Made by a program: the position numbers and the translations under genes
Assembly: GCA_965238305.1 (NCBI GenBank)
Contig: CBDEHK010000001.1
Coordinates: forward strand, 186,001 to 250,000
Direction of reading: 5' to 3'
Origin: CBDCGJ01 sp965238305
GTDB lineage: Bacteria > Pseudomonadota > Alphaproteobacteria > GCA-2731375
Length of the DNA stretch: 64,000 nt
Shown: in pieces, positions 17,787 to 27,752 of the stretch
Numbering within the stretch: position 1 is the first letter of the stretch
How the letters are laid out: the number at the start of each line of letters is the position of its first letter
The notes under the pieces: model-generated
The model's database searches: none
Told to the model about the DNA's origin: nothing
The model's input: the letters and a program-made list of their open reading frames with translations, nothing else

Positions 17787-17890
17787 TCCCGTCCCTTGCG
17801 TCAACTTTCGCGCTATCGTATTTAAATGTTTCAGCAGTCAGCAATATTACCGCCGCCGCCCACCAGATTGAAAACAACAGGTAATAATAC

Positions 17891-18562
17891 ATGCAGGTAG
17901 AAGAAGCCATCCGCTCGCGGCGGTCGATCCGCGCCTTCACGGACAAGCCGGTTTCGAAAGAACAGATTGAACGCATCCTAGAACTTTCGCAGCGCGCCCC
18001 CAGCGGCACCAATACGCAACCTTGGTACACCTATATTTGTACGGGTGACGTCCGCGATGCCATCGTTGAAGATACCGTCAAGCAGTTTGAAGCCGGCACC
18101 GCTGCCAAATACGAAGACTATGACTATTATCCACCGACCTGGACCGATACCCACCGTGACCGTCGTCGCGGCGTTGGCTGGGGACTATATGGTTTGCTGG
18201 GGATCCGGAAAGGCGACCGGGAGAAAAGTCATGCCCAGCATCGCCGCAATTTTCAACTCTTCGGTGCTCCGGTCGGCCTTTTCTTTACCACGGACGCCTA
18301 TCTTGGCCGTGGCAGTTGGTCCGATGTTGGCCTTTATATGCAGACGGTGATGCTGGCGGCGCGCGGCGAAGGCCTTCACACTTGCCCGCAAGCGGCCTGG
18401 ATTTTATTTCAGGATGCCGTCTTCAAACATCTCAATATTCCCGACGATCAAGTGCTGGTTTCCGGCATGTGCCTGGGTTACGAAGATACCGTCGCGATCG
18501 AAAACACCCTTGTCAGCGAACGCGAAGCAATGGAAAATGTCGCTTTCTATCACGGATTCTAA
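17891..18562 (+). CDS. Nitroreductase-family flavoprotein
   Basis: The 223-residue protein carries the NfnB-like fold: RSRRSIRAFTDKPV (FMN-phosphate binding) at residues 8-21, QRAPSGTNTQPW (about 34-45), the helical lid, and GLHTCPQAAW plus SGMCLGYED near the C-terminus. Members reduce nitroaromatics, quinones or other acceptors with NAD(P)H using FMN. It ends 5 bp before the LysE-family gene, indicating co-transcription. The native substrate is unknown. Confidence 0.9.
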   Translation: MQVEEAIRSRRSIRAFTDKPVSKEQIERILELSQRAPSGTNTQPWYTYICTGDVRDAIVEDTVKQFEAGTAAKYEDYDYYPPTWTDTHRDRRRGVGWGLYGLLGIRKGDREKSHAQHRRNFQLFGAPVGLFFTTDAYLGRGSWSDVGLYMQTVMLAARGEGLHTCPQAAWILFQDAVFKHLNIPDDQVLVSGMCLGYEDTVAIENTLVSEREAMENVAFYHGF

Positions 18563-18567
18563 TATCG

Positions 18568-19194
18568 ATGATTGACCTCGCCACTTACCTGATGTTTGTC
18601 GCCGCTTCTGCCGCCATTGTTATCGTGCCCGGACCAACGGTAACGGTGATTATTGCCAACAGCTTGCGGCAGGGGACGTCCGCCGGCTTCCTCAACATCG
18701 CCGGCACGCAAGCCGGCATTATAATGATGATTTTGATATTGGCCGCCGGATTAACGACGATCGTAAATATGCTGAGTGTGCTTTTCGAGATTGTGCGCTG
18801 GTTGGGGGCGGGTTATTTGATCTGGTTAGGCCTCAAACTCTGGTGCGCCGATGGCTCTCTGGCTTCGCCATCAAACAAGGACAAGGCCGAACGGTCACGG
18901 GCCAGCTTTTTTTGGCAGGGCTTTTTAGTGATTTGGTCAAACCCAAAAGCGTTGGTTTTTTTTGGCGCATTCATCCCGCAGTTTGTTGATCCGACGGCGG
19001 CGGCGTTCCCACAAGTTGTCTTGTTAGGTCTTACATTTATGGCCGTCGCGACAATATTTGACGGAGGTTATGCGTTGGCAGCAGGACGCGCCGGTGCCTT
19101 GCTGTCAAAAAATAATATCCGTTGGTTAGAACGAATTTCCGGCACTTGCCTGATCGGCGGCGGTATCTGGTTAGCGCTTGCACGGCGCTCTTGA
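18568..19194 (+). CDS. LysE/RhtB-family amino acid exporter
   Basis: The protein has 208 residues from the ATG at 18568 and about six hydrophobic segments. The family signature is present at the N-terminus (VIVPGPTVTVIIANSLRQG) and in SNPKALVFFGAFIPQF with its Asn-Pro-Lys. RhtB proteins export amino acids such as homoserine, threonine or lysine across the inner membrane. The longer open frame upstream lies within the nitroreductase gene and is not real. It follows the nitroreductase by 5 bp. Confidence 0.88.
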   Translation: MIDLATYLMFVAASAAIVIVPGPTVTVIIANSLRQGTSAGFLNIAGTQAGIIMMILILAAGLTTIVNMLSVLFEIVRWLGAGYLIWLGLKLWCADGSLASPSNKDKAERSRASFFWQGFLVIWSNPKALVFFGAFIPQFVDPTAAAFPQVVLLGLTFMAVATIFDGGYALAAGRAGALLSKNNIRWLERISGTCLIGGGIWLALARRS

Positions 19195-19209
19195 ATTGCG
19201 ACGTTCGTT

Positions 19210-19947
19210 CTAGGAATGGCGGCGCTCTTCGCCAGTTCGCCCCGACAGGGCCATCGGGATCAGCTGATCGGTAAGCTGAAAGGTATGCCGGCAGGCCTGT
19301 TTCAAATTTGCCTCGAAGTCTTCGCTGGCATTCTCACCGGAACCGTCAGAGAGTGCACGGATGACAACAAACGGTAGATTGTTCAAATGACAGGTGTGGC
19401 CGAACGCCGCCCCCTCCATTTCCGTCGCCAAGGCGGCAAATTCCCGCTGCAGCCAACGCAGCATCTGAATGTCTTGAACAAACTTATCGCCGGACGCGAT
19501 GGTGCCGAGCATCAAATTTGGTCCCTCTTCTGAATCCGCGAAAGCGACATCGAAGGCCGCCGTCGCTTTGCCGACCAGATCCGGATTACACTCGATCAGG
19601 CGGTCGCGGCCCGGCGTTTCACCATGGCGACGACCAAAGGCGGTCAAATCCATGTCGTATTCAACGACATGACTGGCAATGATAATATCGCCTGCCCGCA
19701 TATTCGGTAACAGGCCACCGGCAACGCCGCTGAAAATCATTTTTTCCGGTTGATAGAGATCGATTAACATCTGCGTGCAGATGGTGGCATTGACTTTACC
19801 TATACCGGATTGCGCCAGGGCAATCGGAGTGTTTTTGTAGTTGCCGCAGGCCACCATAATACCGGCGTGGCACGCTTCATCCACATCACTCATTTGCGCC
19901 CGTAAGGCTTCGACTTCTTCGGCCATCGCGCCGATTATGCCTAGCAT
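19210..19947 (-). CDS. mtnN: 5'-methylthioadenosine/S-adenosylhomocysteine nucleosidase
   Basis: A nucleoside phosphorylase-fold enzyme of 245 residues. MLGIIGAMAEEVEAL provides the catalytic Glu near residue 11, SGIGKVNAT and FSGVAGGL the phosphate/water-site loop, ATEMEGAAFGH the ribose-binding Met-Glu, and ALSDGSGENA the catalytic Asp. It hydrolyses MTA and SAH, closing the methyl cycle and feeding AI-2 precursor or salvage pathways. GGAGAG stands 4 nt before the ATG. It lies downstream of mscS on the same strand; a short extra C-terminal tail (RTGEERRHS) is not part of the domain. Confidence 0.92.
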   Translation of the reverse strand: MLGIIGAMAEEVEALRAQMSDVDEACHAGIMVACGNYKNTPIALAQSGIGKVNATICTQMLIDLYQPEKMIFSGVAGGLLPNMRAGDIIIASHVVEYDMDLTAFGRRHGETPGRDRLIECNPDLVGKATAAFDVAFADSEEGPNLMLGTIASGDKFVQDIQMLRWLQREFAALATEMEGAAFGHTCHLNNLPFVVIRALSDGSGENASEDFEANLKQACRHTFQLTDQLIPMALSGRTGEERRHS

Positions 19948-20007
19948 GTCGCTCTCCGTTGTTGTCGTCGCGGCGGTCTTTATGACATGCTGGGGCTTAA
20001 CGTTCCC

Positions 20008-20832
20008 TTACCCTTGTTGGTTTTGAAATAAATGCACATCGCGCTGCGGGAACGGGATCGAAATGCCAGCTGCGTCGAAAGCCAGTTTAACCTTCTCATG
20101 CATATCGAAATAGACCGGCCAATAATCGCCCGAGGCAACCCAGACCCGCATCAGGAAATTGATCGAGCTGGCGGCATGTTCGGACAAGAATAGATCATGA
20201 GCAGGATCATTCATAATGCGCTGATCTGCCACGATCAAGCCTTCCAGGACTTCACGGACGTGGCGAATATCGTCGCTATAACTAACGCCAAAAGTCATGT
20301 CGACCCGACGGCTGTCTTCGATAAACAAATTGGTAACGCAGCCATTGGATAAGATACCATTGGGGATAATCACACGCTGATTATCCAAGGTGCGGACGAT
20401 GGTATTAAATATCTGAATTTGATGGACCCGACCCAAATACCCTTGGGCTTCGATGACATCGCCGACCTTGAAAGGCTTGAACAACAGGATCAGCACGCCA
20501 CCAGCAAAATTCGCCAAACTGCCTTGTAGGGCGAGGCCAACCGCCAGCCCCGCCGCACCCAGAAGCGCGATAAAAGATGTTGTCTCGATCCCAACCATCG
20601 ACGCAACGGAAATCAGCAACATGATCTTCAGGCCGACGCCGAAAATGCTTTCCAGGAAACCTTCCAACGTCGGATCGACCTGGCGCTTGGCCAGCGTAAC
20701 TTTGAATAGCCGCATCAATCTGCCGATTAACCACAAACCGACAATTAGCGTGACGATCGCTAGGACCAGTTTGGGCCCAAAGGCCACAAACATGCCCATC
20801 AACATGTCCCAATATTTTTCAACTTGATCCAT
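20008..20832 (-). CDS. mscS: Small-conductance mechanosensitive channel
   Basis: The 274-residue MscS has three N-terminal membrane segments (about 15-40, 60-80, 87-120). The last is the pore helix, GLALQGSLANFAGGVLIL, with the expected Gly/Ala pattern, followed by the beta domain FKVGDVIEAQGYLGRV and VIIPNGILSNG, and the C-terminal alpha-beta domain. It releases solutes upon hypo-osmotic shock. A single-gene or mscS-mtnN unit, divergent from asnB across 168 bp with no other feature seen there. Confidence 0.92.
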   Translation of the reverse strand: MDQVEKYWDMLMGMFVAFGPKLVLAIVTLIVGLWLIGRLMRLFKVTLAKRQVDPTLEGFLESIFGVGLKIMLLISVASMVGIETTSFIALLGAAGLAVGLALQGSLANFAGGVLILLFKPFKVGDVIEAQGYLGRVHQIQIFNTIVRTLDNQRVIIPNGILSNGCVTNLFIEDSRRVDMTFGVSYSDDIRHVREVLEGLIVADQRIMNDPAHDLFLSEHAASSINFLMRVWVASGDYWPVYFDMHEKVKLAFDAAGISIPFPQRDVHLFQNQQG

Positions 20833-21000
20833 CGAAATTTCCCTTTTTTATCAATTAACTATAATTCCAAACAATCCTATCATGCGGACCTTATAGGAGA
20901 AACCCGATTTGCTTGTCAGCGACAAAAGCTTTCGCTGCAAGTTATTGGGCGCGGATAGAGGTCACCATCGCCGCCAAATAATAATGAAAGTGAAACGATC

Positions 21001-22833
21001 GTGTGTGGAATTTGCGGCGTCATTGGGCATAAAAACGATGCGGCCGTGACGGCGATGGTCGATGCCATGAAGCACCGCGGGCCAGACGATTTCGGAATCG
21101 AGAATTATAGTAACAGCAGTCTTGGCATGACCCGCCTGTCGATCCAGGATGTCAGTGCGGCGGGTCATCAACCGATGGCCAACGAAGATCGATCGATTTG
21201 GATCGTCTATAACGGCGAACTTTACAACGCGCCTGAACGGCGGGAAGAACTAACGACACTGGGACAGAGTTTTTTTTCTCGCTCGGACACCGAAGTGATC
21301 CTGCGACTTTACGAGCGGTATGGTGACGATTGTTTGAACCTGTTGGAAGGCATTTTTGCCCTGGCGATCTATGATCTGCGGCGGGGACCGGGGAAATCTC
21401 GGGTTCTGCTAGCCCGCGACCCGATGGGGGTAAAACCGCTGCTGGTTTCGGTCCGCGATAATAGCCTAATTTTCGCATCGGAAATGAAGGCGATGTTGGC
21501 CAGCGATCTTGTTCCCCGCCATGTCGATGCCGACGCCTTTCGAAGTTTGTTGACCAATGGTGCGGTGGCGCAGCCAAAGACCATGATCAAAGGCGTGCAG
21601 ATGATCCCGCCGGCGCATTTTCTAAAAATCGAAAATGGAAAAATCGTCGGCGGGCGTTATTGGCGTCTGGGGGCCAATCGACGACCGGAATTAAGCACTC
21701 TCGACTATCCGGATCAGGTCGACGCGATGCGGCACATCATCGATCAAACCGTACGCTCGCAATTGATTTCCGACGTACCGGTCGGTGCCTTCCTGAGCGG
21801 CGGGGTCGATAGCGCGACATTAGTGGCGAGCATGGCGCGGGCACAAACCAGTAAAGTAAAAACCTTCTCCATCGGCTTTTCCGACCCTGCCATTCATGGC
21901 ATTGACGAAACCCCTCTGGCAGCGAAGTTCGCCCGCCATCTCGGCACCGATCATCACGAAATCAAAATTGGTGCCGAAGATGTTGGCAATTTATTTGATG
22001 ACTTCATCATGGCGATGGATCAACCGTCGATAGACGGCTTCAACACTTATGTGGTGTCGCAACACGCCGCAAAAGAAGTGAAGGTGGCGATCTCCGGCAC
22101 TGGTGGTGACGATCTGTTCATGGGTTATCCTTGGCACGCGGCGATGCTCGGATGGGATGGCGAAGCGGATGGCTTTATTGCCGGGTACCGTAAATCCAGC
22201 CATCAGTTCCATGGCACCCTTAACGATCAGGAAGCGTTGGCGGTGATGGCCCCTGAATTACGGCAGCAAATTAGTCAGGATCCGCTAAATGAATTCCGCC
22301 AGGCCGATGAAATGGGTGACGGGGACCGGGTGGAACGGCTCACCGCGCTGACTTTGCGGGGCTACACCGCCAATCAGCTGCTGCGGGACATTGACGCAAT
22401 GTCGATGGCGCATTCGCTGGAGGTGCGGGTGCCCTATCTTGACCGCCGGGTCATTGATGCCGGATTGTCCCTACCGCTGGAAGCGAAAATTAGTCGCAAT
22501 ATCCCGAAGAACCCGATGCGCCATTCTTATCGGGACGCCGGTATTAAAAAAATCCTCATCGACGTTGCCCGGCCCTATTTACCGGAAGGTTTCGATCTGG
22601 TCCGCAAACAAGGATTTGGTATCCCCTTCAAACCTTGGTTGGAGGGCCCCTTGCGCGATCTCGTGCGCCAGACCATCCAACCGACACGCATGGCCAAAAC
22701 CGGTTTATTCCATGGCCCGGCGATGAATTCGGTCCTCGATCTCTACACTCGCGGTCGCCTTGGCGGTTTCCGCGCCTGGCTTCTTCTGGTCACGCAACAT
22801 TGGTTCGAACGCATGGACGTAAGCCCCGGCTAA
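21001..22833 (+). CDS. asnB: Asparagine synthetase (glutamine-hydrolysing)
   Basis: The protein has 610 residues and a GTG start that places the nucleophile Cys2 correctly after Met removal (MCGICGVIG). The N-terminal glutaminase domain (1-210) contains RGPDD, YNGELYN and SDTEV; the C-terminal synthetase domain has the ATP loop SGGVDS at 266-271, FSIGF and ISGTGGDDLFMGY. AsnB makes asparagine from aspartate, glutamine and ATP, but family members also amidate sugars or peptides in polysaccharide and antibiotic pathways. No such cluster surrounds it here. The ribosome site is weak (GAAAG). Confidence 0.88.
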   Translation: MCGICGVIGHKNDAAVTAMVDAMKHRGPDDFGIENYSNSSLGMTRLSIQDVSAAGHQPMANEDRSIWIVYNGELYNAPERREELTTLGQSFFSRSDTEVILRLYERYGDDCLNLLEGIFALAIYDLRRGPGKSRVLLARDPMGVKPLLVSVRDNSLIFASEMKAMLASDLVPRHVDADAFRSLLTNGAVAQPKTMIKGVQMIPPAHFLKIENGKIVGGRYWRLGANRRPELSTLDYPDQVDAMRHIIDQTVRSQLISDVPVGAFLSGGVDSATLVASMARAQTSKVKTFSIGFSDPAIHGIDETPLAAKFARHLGTDHHEIKIGAEDVGNLFDDFIMAMDQPSIDGFNTYVVSQHAAKEVKVAISGTGGDDLFMGYPWHAAMLGWDGEADGFIAGYRKSSHQFHGTLNDQEALAVMAPELRQQISQDPLNEFRQADEMGDGDRVERLTALTLRGYTANQLLRDIDAMSMAHSLEVRVPYLDRRVIDAGLSLPLEAKISRNIPKNPMRHSYRDAGIKKILIDVARPYLPEGFDLVRKQGFGIPFKPWLEGPLRDLVRQTIQPTRMAKTGLFHGPAMNSVLDLYTRGRLGGFRAWLLLVTQHWFERMDVSPG

Positions 22834-22900
22834 TCGGTTCGTTATGTGACATGGATAGAACTGTCGGTAATTCAGTCCGCGCAAGCCGAGGCGTTGGCGC

Positions 22901-24640
22901 TCATTCGCCTAATTCGATAACACGATGAGAGGGGAACGAAACGGTCGCTGTGGTGCCGACATCAAGCGTGCTTTCGATCAACAGTTCTCCGCCATGGGCT
23001 TCGATTAGGCGCTTTGCAATCGTCAGACCCAGACCGGTACCGCCGCCACCGGTGGTGAAAGCGTCATTCAATCGATTGAAGGTACCAGTTATGCGTTCGA
23101 TTTCAGCTGACGTAATACCATTGCCGCAGTCCGAAACAGAAAACCTCAAAATCCCCTGCTCACATTGCTCCGTCTGAACCCGAATTCGGCTATCCGGCAC
23201 GGTGTATTTAATCGCATTCGACAACAAATTGAGCAGAATCTGTTTCAATTGGCGCCTGTCCGCATTTAACAAAAGCTTGATGTCCGACCCGGATATGTCT
23301 ATTGCGACCCTGTTCTCGCCTGCCTCTCCGCGGATTAGCCGGACACATTCTTCCACAACTTGGTCTGGATCAAATTCGCTTTCATGAAGCTCCAGCCGTC
23401 CTGCTTCGATCCGCGACAGATCCAGAATGTCGTCGATCAACGCCAACAGATCTTTACCGCTTTGATTGATGCCTTCGACATATTTGTTGTAGCGTTCATG
23501 ACCAATCGGGCCGAACATTTGCTGATGGATCATATCCGAAAAACCGATTATGGCGTTTAAAGGTGTTCTCAATTCGTGGCTCATGGTGGCGAGAAATTGC
23601 GATTTGCTTTCGTTCGCGACGTCAGCTCGGACTTTCGCTGCTTCCAGATCAAGTTGTAAATTGTGCTGCTGCGTGACATCGACCAAGAAGATAAGAGAGC
23701 CGCCATCCGGCGAGGCGATATCAAAATGGTCAAGCCAAATTTTGTTCTTACCGCCGCGACGCATTCGTAAAGGACTAAGATGTTGTTGGTGTTGTTCGAC
23801 CCGCGCGCGTATCCATTCTTCTTCTTGGCCTGCGGCCTCTTCGACATGGCCATGGATCACGCGATGTCTAATTGCCTCCTCGAAAGTAAAACCAATGGGA
23901 TCCTCGTCAGAATATAGCGCAAAGTTTTTACGATAATACTTATTGACGAATATGATCTGATCGTCCTGATCGTAAAGTACAACCGCTTGCGGGAAGGCAT
24001 CCAGCGCATTGGCCAGACGATCATGCGCGACGGCCGCTGCGTTCAGGGCCCGATATTCTTTACTGATGTCTTGACCAGTTCCCCAATAACCATTGAAATT
24101 TCCGGCAGAATCAAATTTTGGAACACCGCTCACCCGGACATGTCGGATTTCGCCGTTCCTGGTCACCAAGCGGCATTCAAAGTTTCGAAATTCACGGTGT
24201 GCTTCCAAATCAGCGAAATGAAGACGCCATTTTTCTTGATTTTTACCGACTTCCACGGCTACCGCGTGATGATCCGGTCGATGGCCAATTTTGTCAATTG
24301 GCAGATAGCCGAAAAGCTCAAAGTATCTCGGCGAGTGATAGGTAAACCGCAAATCCGGGCCCATTTCCCAAAGCCAATCGCTGGTCAATTCCGCGAATTC
24401 ACGAATTTGATCGTCGGGTTCTGCCGTACATTTCTCTGGAACAACAGGGTCAAGCAAGCCCAGTAGTTCGCCGATAATCTCATCCCGGCGATCGACAGCG
24501 TTTTCTGTATTCTTAGGTTCGCGGCTCAATGCCGAAACTTTTGCCTGCAGGCGAAAATATTCTGTCGCGCTCAATTCATTAACTCTCAATAAATTCGGAG
24601 ATGGATTGTTGGCACCGACAAAGAGACCACACTTGAACAC
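22901..24640 (-). CDS. PAS-domain sensor histidine kinase, soluble, orphan
   Basis: A 579-residue protein with no membrane segment. PAS-like domain 1 spans about 80-195 (ending in YWGTGQDIS), PAS domain 2 about 205-335 (ALDAFPQAVVLYDQDDQIIFVN). The HisKA dimerisation helix has His355 in LATMSHELRTPLN, and the HATPase domain (about 455-570) shows NLLSNAIKYT (N box), the G1-like SDCGNGI and GGTGLGLTIAKRL (G2). It would sense a cytoplasmic cue and phosphorylate an unlinked response regulator or DivK-like protein. The start is a GTG with little ribosome-site support. Upstream lies AT-rich DNA. Confidence 0.87.
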   Translation of the reverse strand: MFKCGLFVGANNPSPNLLRVNELSATEYFRLQAKVSALSREPKNTENAVDRRDEIIGELLGLLDPVVPEKCTAEPDDQIREFAELTSDWLWEMGPDLRFTYHSPRYFELFGYLPIDKIGHRPDHHAVAVEVGKNQEKWRLHFADLEAHREFRNFECRLVTRNGEIRHVRVSGVPKFDSAGNFNGYWGTGQDISKEYRALNAAAVAHDRLANALDAFPQAVVLYDQDDQIIFVNKYYRKNFALYSDEDPIGFTFEEAIRHRVIHGHVEEAAGQEEEWIRARVEQHQQHLSPLRMRRGGKNKIWLDHFDIASPDGGSLIFLVDVTQQHNLQLDLEAAKVRADVANESKSQFLATMSHELRTPLNAIIGFSDMIHQQMFGPIGHERYNKYVEGINQSGKDLLALIDDILDLSRIEAGRLELHESEFDPDQVVEECVRLIRGEAGENRVAIDISGSDIKLLLNADRRQLKQILLNLLSNAIKYTVPDSRIRVQTEQCEQGILRFSVSDCGNGITSAEIERITGTFNRLNDAFTTGGGGTGLGLTIAKRLIEAHGGELLIESTLDVGTTATVSFPSHRVIELGE

Positions 24641-25016
24641 TCCAACAATATTTAGAAAAGAAATTATTGTAGCAGAGCTGATTTGAACTGCAAAAGAATG
24701 GATGATGGCTATTGATCATATGACAATTATTTGAAAACAAATATCTAAAAATGATTATGAGAATTATTTAATGATATGGTGCTTTGGTTACCAATTGATT
24801 TACGAATTCAGCGAGTTCTATGAAATTAAGAAACTCTATTGGATGAGCTTCCGAGCATCTGTAACGGGGATCAAACCGGCACCGTTCCAAGCCGCAAGAA
24901 ACATCATTCGTCGGGACGTATACTGTCAACTATGAGCGGAAGCAAGGGTGAATTTCAGATTTCTCTAATCTTCAATATCAGAACGCTACTTCGCCATTTT
25001 TCCAGGCGCGTAATAT
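24641..25016. other. AT-rich gene-poor stretch
   Basis: This stretch holds no convincing gene. Bases 24641-24840 are clearly richer in A/T than the neighbouring genes, with repeated AATTATTT-like tracts, and probably contain the histidine kinase promoter. Short frames over 24839-25150 show no family resemblance. Together with the remnant at 25017-25226 it looks like the scar of a deletion or of a lost element. Confidence 0.4.
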
Positions 25017-25226
25017 CTATTCCGTCGGCACAGCCACCGCCGAAGAAGGTTTGTGACCTGACTTTTTCATACAGTTTTTTACGATCGCGCCGAGCCATTT
25101 CCGGGCAATGGAATACCCCAGCGAATAGCCAGTGTTGCGCGCCCATTTAGGATCGATTTGCCTGCCAAACATCCAAGTGGCGAAATCGAACTCGGTTTGA
25201 TCGACAATGTTTAGGGCGGTTGCCAT
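25017..25226 (-). pseudogene. C-terminal gene remnant, possibly DUF2268-type protease
   Basis: A frame of 69 codons reads FDFATWMFG, then RQIDPKWARNTGYSLGYSIARKWL. The order WxFG, then Pro-[KR]-W, then GYxLGYxI resembles the C-terminal end of DUF2268-type predicted zinc proteases, here without the HExxH domain. The upstream DNA up to nrdJ (40 bp) cannot encode the missing part. The reading is plausible rather than proven: a short chance frame is the alternative. Codons after about residue 50 no longer look family-like. Confidence 0.35.
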
Positions 25227-25266
25227 ATACGTCTAAAATTGGCAAATCAGTTTGTCTTTGATGCGC

Positions 25267-27600
25267 TCATCCGCATTTCGAATGGCCGCAGCTTAGGCAG
25301 GTATCGCAGTTTTCCTGACGGACAAGGCTGCGTTGACCGCATTTGGGGCAGCCGCGCATTTTAGGCATATTATCGTCGGGGTCGCCAGCCTGATCCAAAT
25401 TGACGACTTTTTGCGCCATTTCCGCTTCACCCGGATCGGCGTTGGGATCGGCAATGAAACCGATGTCGATCATATGCTGTTCGATCACTTCGCCGATCGC
25501 CGCTAATAACGACGGGACGTAGCGGCCGCGATGCCAGTGGCCTCCGCGGGGGTCGAACACCGCTTTCATCTCCTCAACCACGAAGGAGACATCACCGCCG
25601 CGCCGAAAGACGGCGGAAATCATCCGCGTTAACGCGAGCGTCCAGGCATAATGCTCCATATTCTTGGAATTGATGAAAATTTCGAAGGGCCGGCGGCGGC
25701 CATCCTGGATCACGTCATTGACGGTGATATACATGGCATGATCGCTTTCGGGCCAGTTCACCTTATAAGTATTGCCTTCCAGCACTTCCGGGCGATCCAG
25801 CGGTCGGGTCATATAAACGATACCGCCGGCTTCATAAACATCTTTGGGCCGAGCAACCTGTGGATCCAACGGTAATTCCGGTTCCGCAACATCTTTAGCC
25901 GCCGGTGGATCGAGGCTCAGGACCGACCCGGTGACATCGTTCGGACGATAGGTGGTGCAGCCTTTGCAGCCATTATCATAGGCCAGCTGATAGATATCTT
26001 TGAAATCGTCAAAGGCGATATCTTCCGGGCAATTGATGGTTTTGGAGATCGAGCTATCGATATATTCCTGCACCGCCGCCTGCATGCGCACGTGATCGGC
26101 CGGGCGTAAGGCTTGGGCATCGACAAAATAATCCGGCAATTGCGCCTGCTCGCCAAACATCTGCCGGTAAGTGCGATAAGCATAGTCGGAGACTTGTTCA
26201 TCTTTGCGGCTACCGTCCGGCATTAACACCGTGCGGGTATAGTTGAAACTGAACACCGGCTCCAGCCCACTGGAAATATTGTCGGCGAAAATCGAAATCG
26301 TCCCTGTGGGCGCCACCGACGTCAGCAGCGAGTTGCGAATGCCATGTTGGGCAATGGCGCCACGGATGTCGTCGTCCAATTCCTGAATGCTTTCGCCGGC
26401 CAAATAGGCTTCCGCCTCGAATAACGGAAAAGCACCTTTTTCCGCCGCTAGTTCGGCACTGGCCAGATAGGCCGCCCGCTGCAATGCCTTCATCCAGGTC
26501 CGTGTCAGGGCCAAGCCCTTGTCGGAACCGTAACGCGCTTTGCAAAAGATCAAGGCATCGGCCAGCCCGGTGACGCCGAGGCCGATACGCCGTTTCGCTT
26601 TCGCTTCCTGTTCTTGTTCCGGCAACGGGAAATTGGAGATATCGACGACGTTGTCGAGCATGCGGATCGCGGTGCGCACCAGATCATCCAATGCCCCCAA
26701 GTCCAGGGCGGCGTCATCGCCAAAGGGATCCTGCACCAGGCGGGCCAGATTGATCGAACCCAATAGGCAGGCCCCATAAGGCGGCAACGGCTGCTCGCCG
26801 CAGGGATTGGTGGCGGAGATGGTTTCGCAATAATGCAGATTGTTGCGCTTGTTGATACGGTCGATGAAAATCACGCCAGGCTCCGCATAAGCATAGGTAG
26901 AGCGCATGATGCGGTCCCACAATTCCCGCGCCTGCACGGTCTTGTAGCTAGTTCCGCCGAAACTCAATGGCCAAGCGGCATCGTCTTTCACCGCCTGCAT
27001 GAAAGCATCGGTGACCAGCACCGAAAGATTGAACATGCGCAGACGGCCCGGCTCTCGCTTCGCTTCGATAAAACTTTCGATGTCCGGATGATCGCAGCTC
27101 AAGGTCGCCATCATGGCGCCACGGCGATGGCCGGCGCTCATGATGGTGCGGCACATCGCATCCCAGACATCCATGAAGGTGAGCGGGCCCGAAGCATCGG
27201 CGCCCACGCCTTTGACCGGCGCGCCCTTGGGTCGGATGGTGGAGAAATCGTAACCGATACCGCCGCCCTGCTGCATGGTCAGCGCGGCTTCTTTAAGGTT
27301 TTCGAAGATCGCACCCATATCGTCTTCGATTTCACCCATGACGAAACAATTAAACAACGTCACCCGGCGTTCGGTGCCGGCGCCGGCGATAATCCGTCCC
27401 GCCGGCAGCATCTTAAAATCGCTAAGAGCATCATAAAACCGAGGCTCCCAATCGCCAGGATTGTTTTCCGCCGTGGCCAGCGTCTTGGCAATGCGCCGCC
27501 AACTATCCTCAATGGTTTGATCGACCGGCGCGCCATCCGTCCCCTTAAGGCGATATTTCATGTCCCAAATCTGCTGTGAAATCGGCGCAACGGAAACCAT
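25267..27600 (-). CDS. nrdJ: Adenosylcobalamin-dependent (class II) ribonucleotide reductase
   Basis: The protein has 777 residues from the ATG at 27600 (AGAAGG upstream); 29 further in-frame codons upstream are possible but unconserved. TLFNCFVMGEI holds the first redox Cys, NPCGEQPLPPYGACLLGSIN the thiyl-radical Cys and finger-loop residues, and APTGTISIFADNISSG the phosphate loop. QQGGGIGYDFSTIRPKG is typical of NrdJ. The C-terminus ends in a CxxC-x(9)-CxxCxxC zinc-ribbon-like Cys cluster that shuttles electrons. It makes deoxynucleotides with B12 and works with or without oxygen. No NrdA/NrdB or cobalamin riboswitch is seen here. Confidence 0.93.
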   Translation of the reverse strand: MVSVAPISQQIWDMKYRLKGTDGAPVDQTIEDSWRRIAKTLATAENNPGDWEPRFYDALSDFKMLPAGRIIAGAGTERRVTLFNCFVMGEIEDDMGAIFENLKEAALTMQQGGGIGYDFSTIRPKGAPVKGVGADASGPLTFMDVWDAMCRTIMSAGHRRGAMMATLSCDHPDIESFIEAKREPGRLRMFNLSVLVTDAFMQAVKDDAAWPLSFGGTSYKTVQARELWDRIMRSTYAYAEPGVIFIDRINKRNNLHYCETISATNPCGEQPLPPYGACLLGSINLARLVQDPFGDDAALDLGALDDLVRTAIRMLDNVVDISNFPLPEQEQEAKAKRRIGLGVTGLADALIFCKARYGSDKGLALTRTWMKALQRAAYLASAELAAEKGAFPLFEAEAYLAGESIQELDDDIRGAIAQHGIRNSLLTSVAPTGTISIFADNISSGLEPVFSFNYTRTVLMPDGSRKDEQVSDYAYRTYRQMFGEQAQLPDYFVDAQALRPADHVRMQAAVQEYIDSSISKTINCPEDIAFDDFKDIYQLAYDNGCKGCTTYRPNDVTGSVLSLDPPAAKDVAEPELPLDPQVARPKDVYEAGGIVYMTRPLDRPEVLEGNTYKVNWPESDHAMYITVNDVIQDGRRRPFEIFINSKNMEHYAWTLALTRMISAVFRRGGDVSFVVEEMKAVFDPRGGHWHRGRYVPSLLAAIGEVIEQHMIDIGFIADPNADPGEAEMAQKVVNLDQAGDPDDNMPKMRGCPKCGQRSLVRQENCDTCLSCGHSKCG

Positions 27601-27752
27601 GTCGGACAAACCTTCTCTGAAGATACGAAACATAAAGCGGGAATCGGGGCAAAAAGAGTACTGGAAATCCACCAAATCGTCAACCAATCGTTCTTGATAT
27701 GTACCCCCAAGCGACCCCCGCTTAAGCCCTGAAATATAATGCTTTTTCAGAC

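Noticed and set aside
24839..25150. 103-codon plus-strand frame in the AT-rich patch
   Set aside because: No ribosome site, no recognisable domain, and it overlaps the likelier minus-strand remnant.
26833..27579. 248-codon frame antisense to nrdJ
   Set aside because: nrdJ motifs occupy the other strand and the antisense product resembles nothing.
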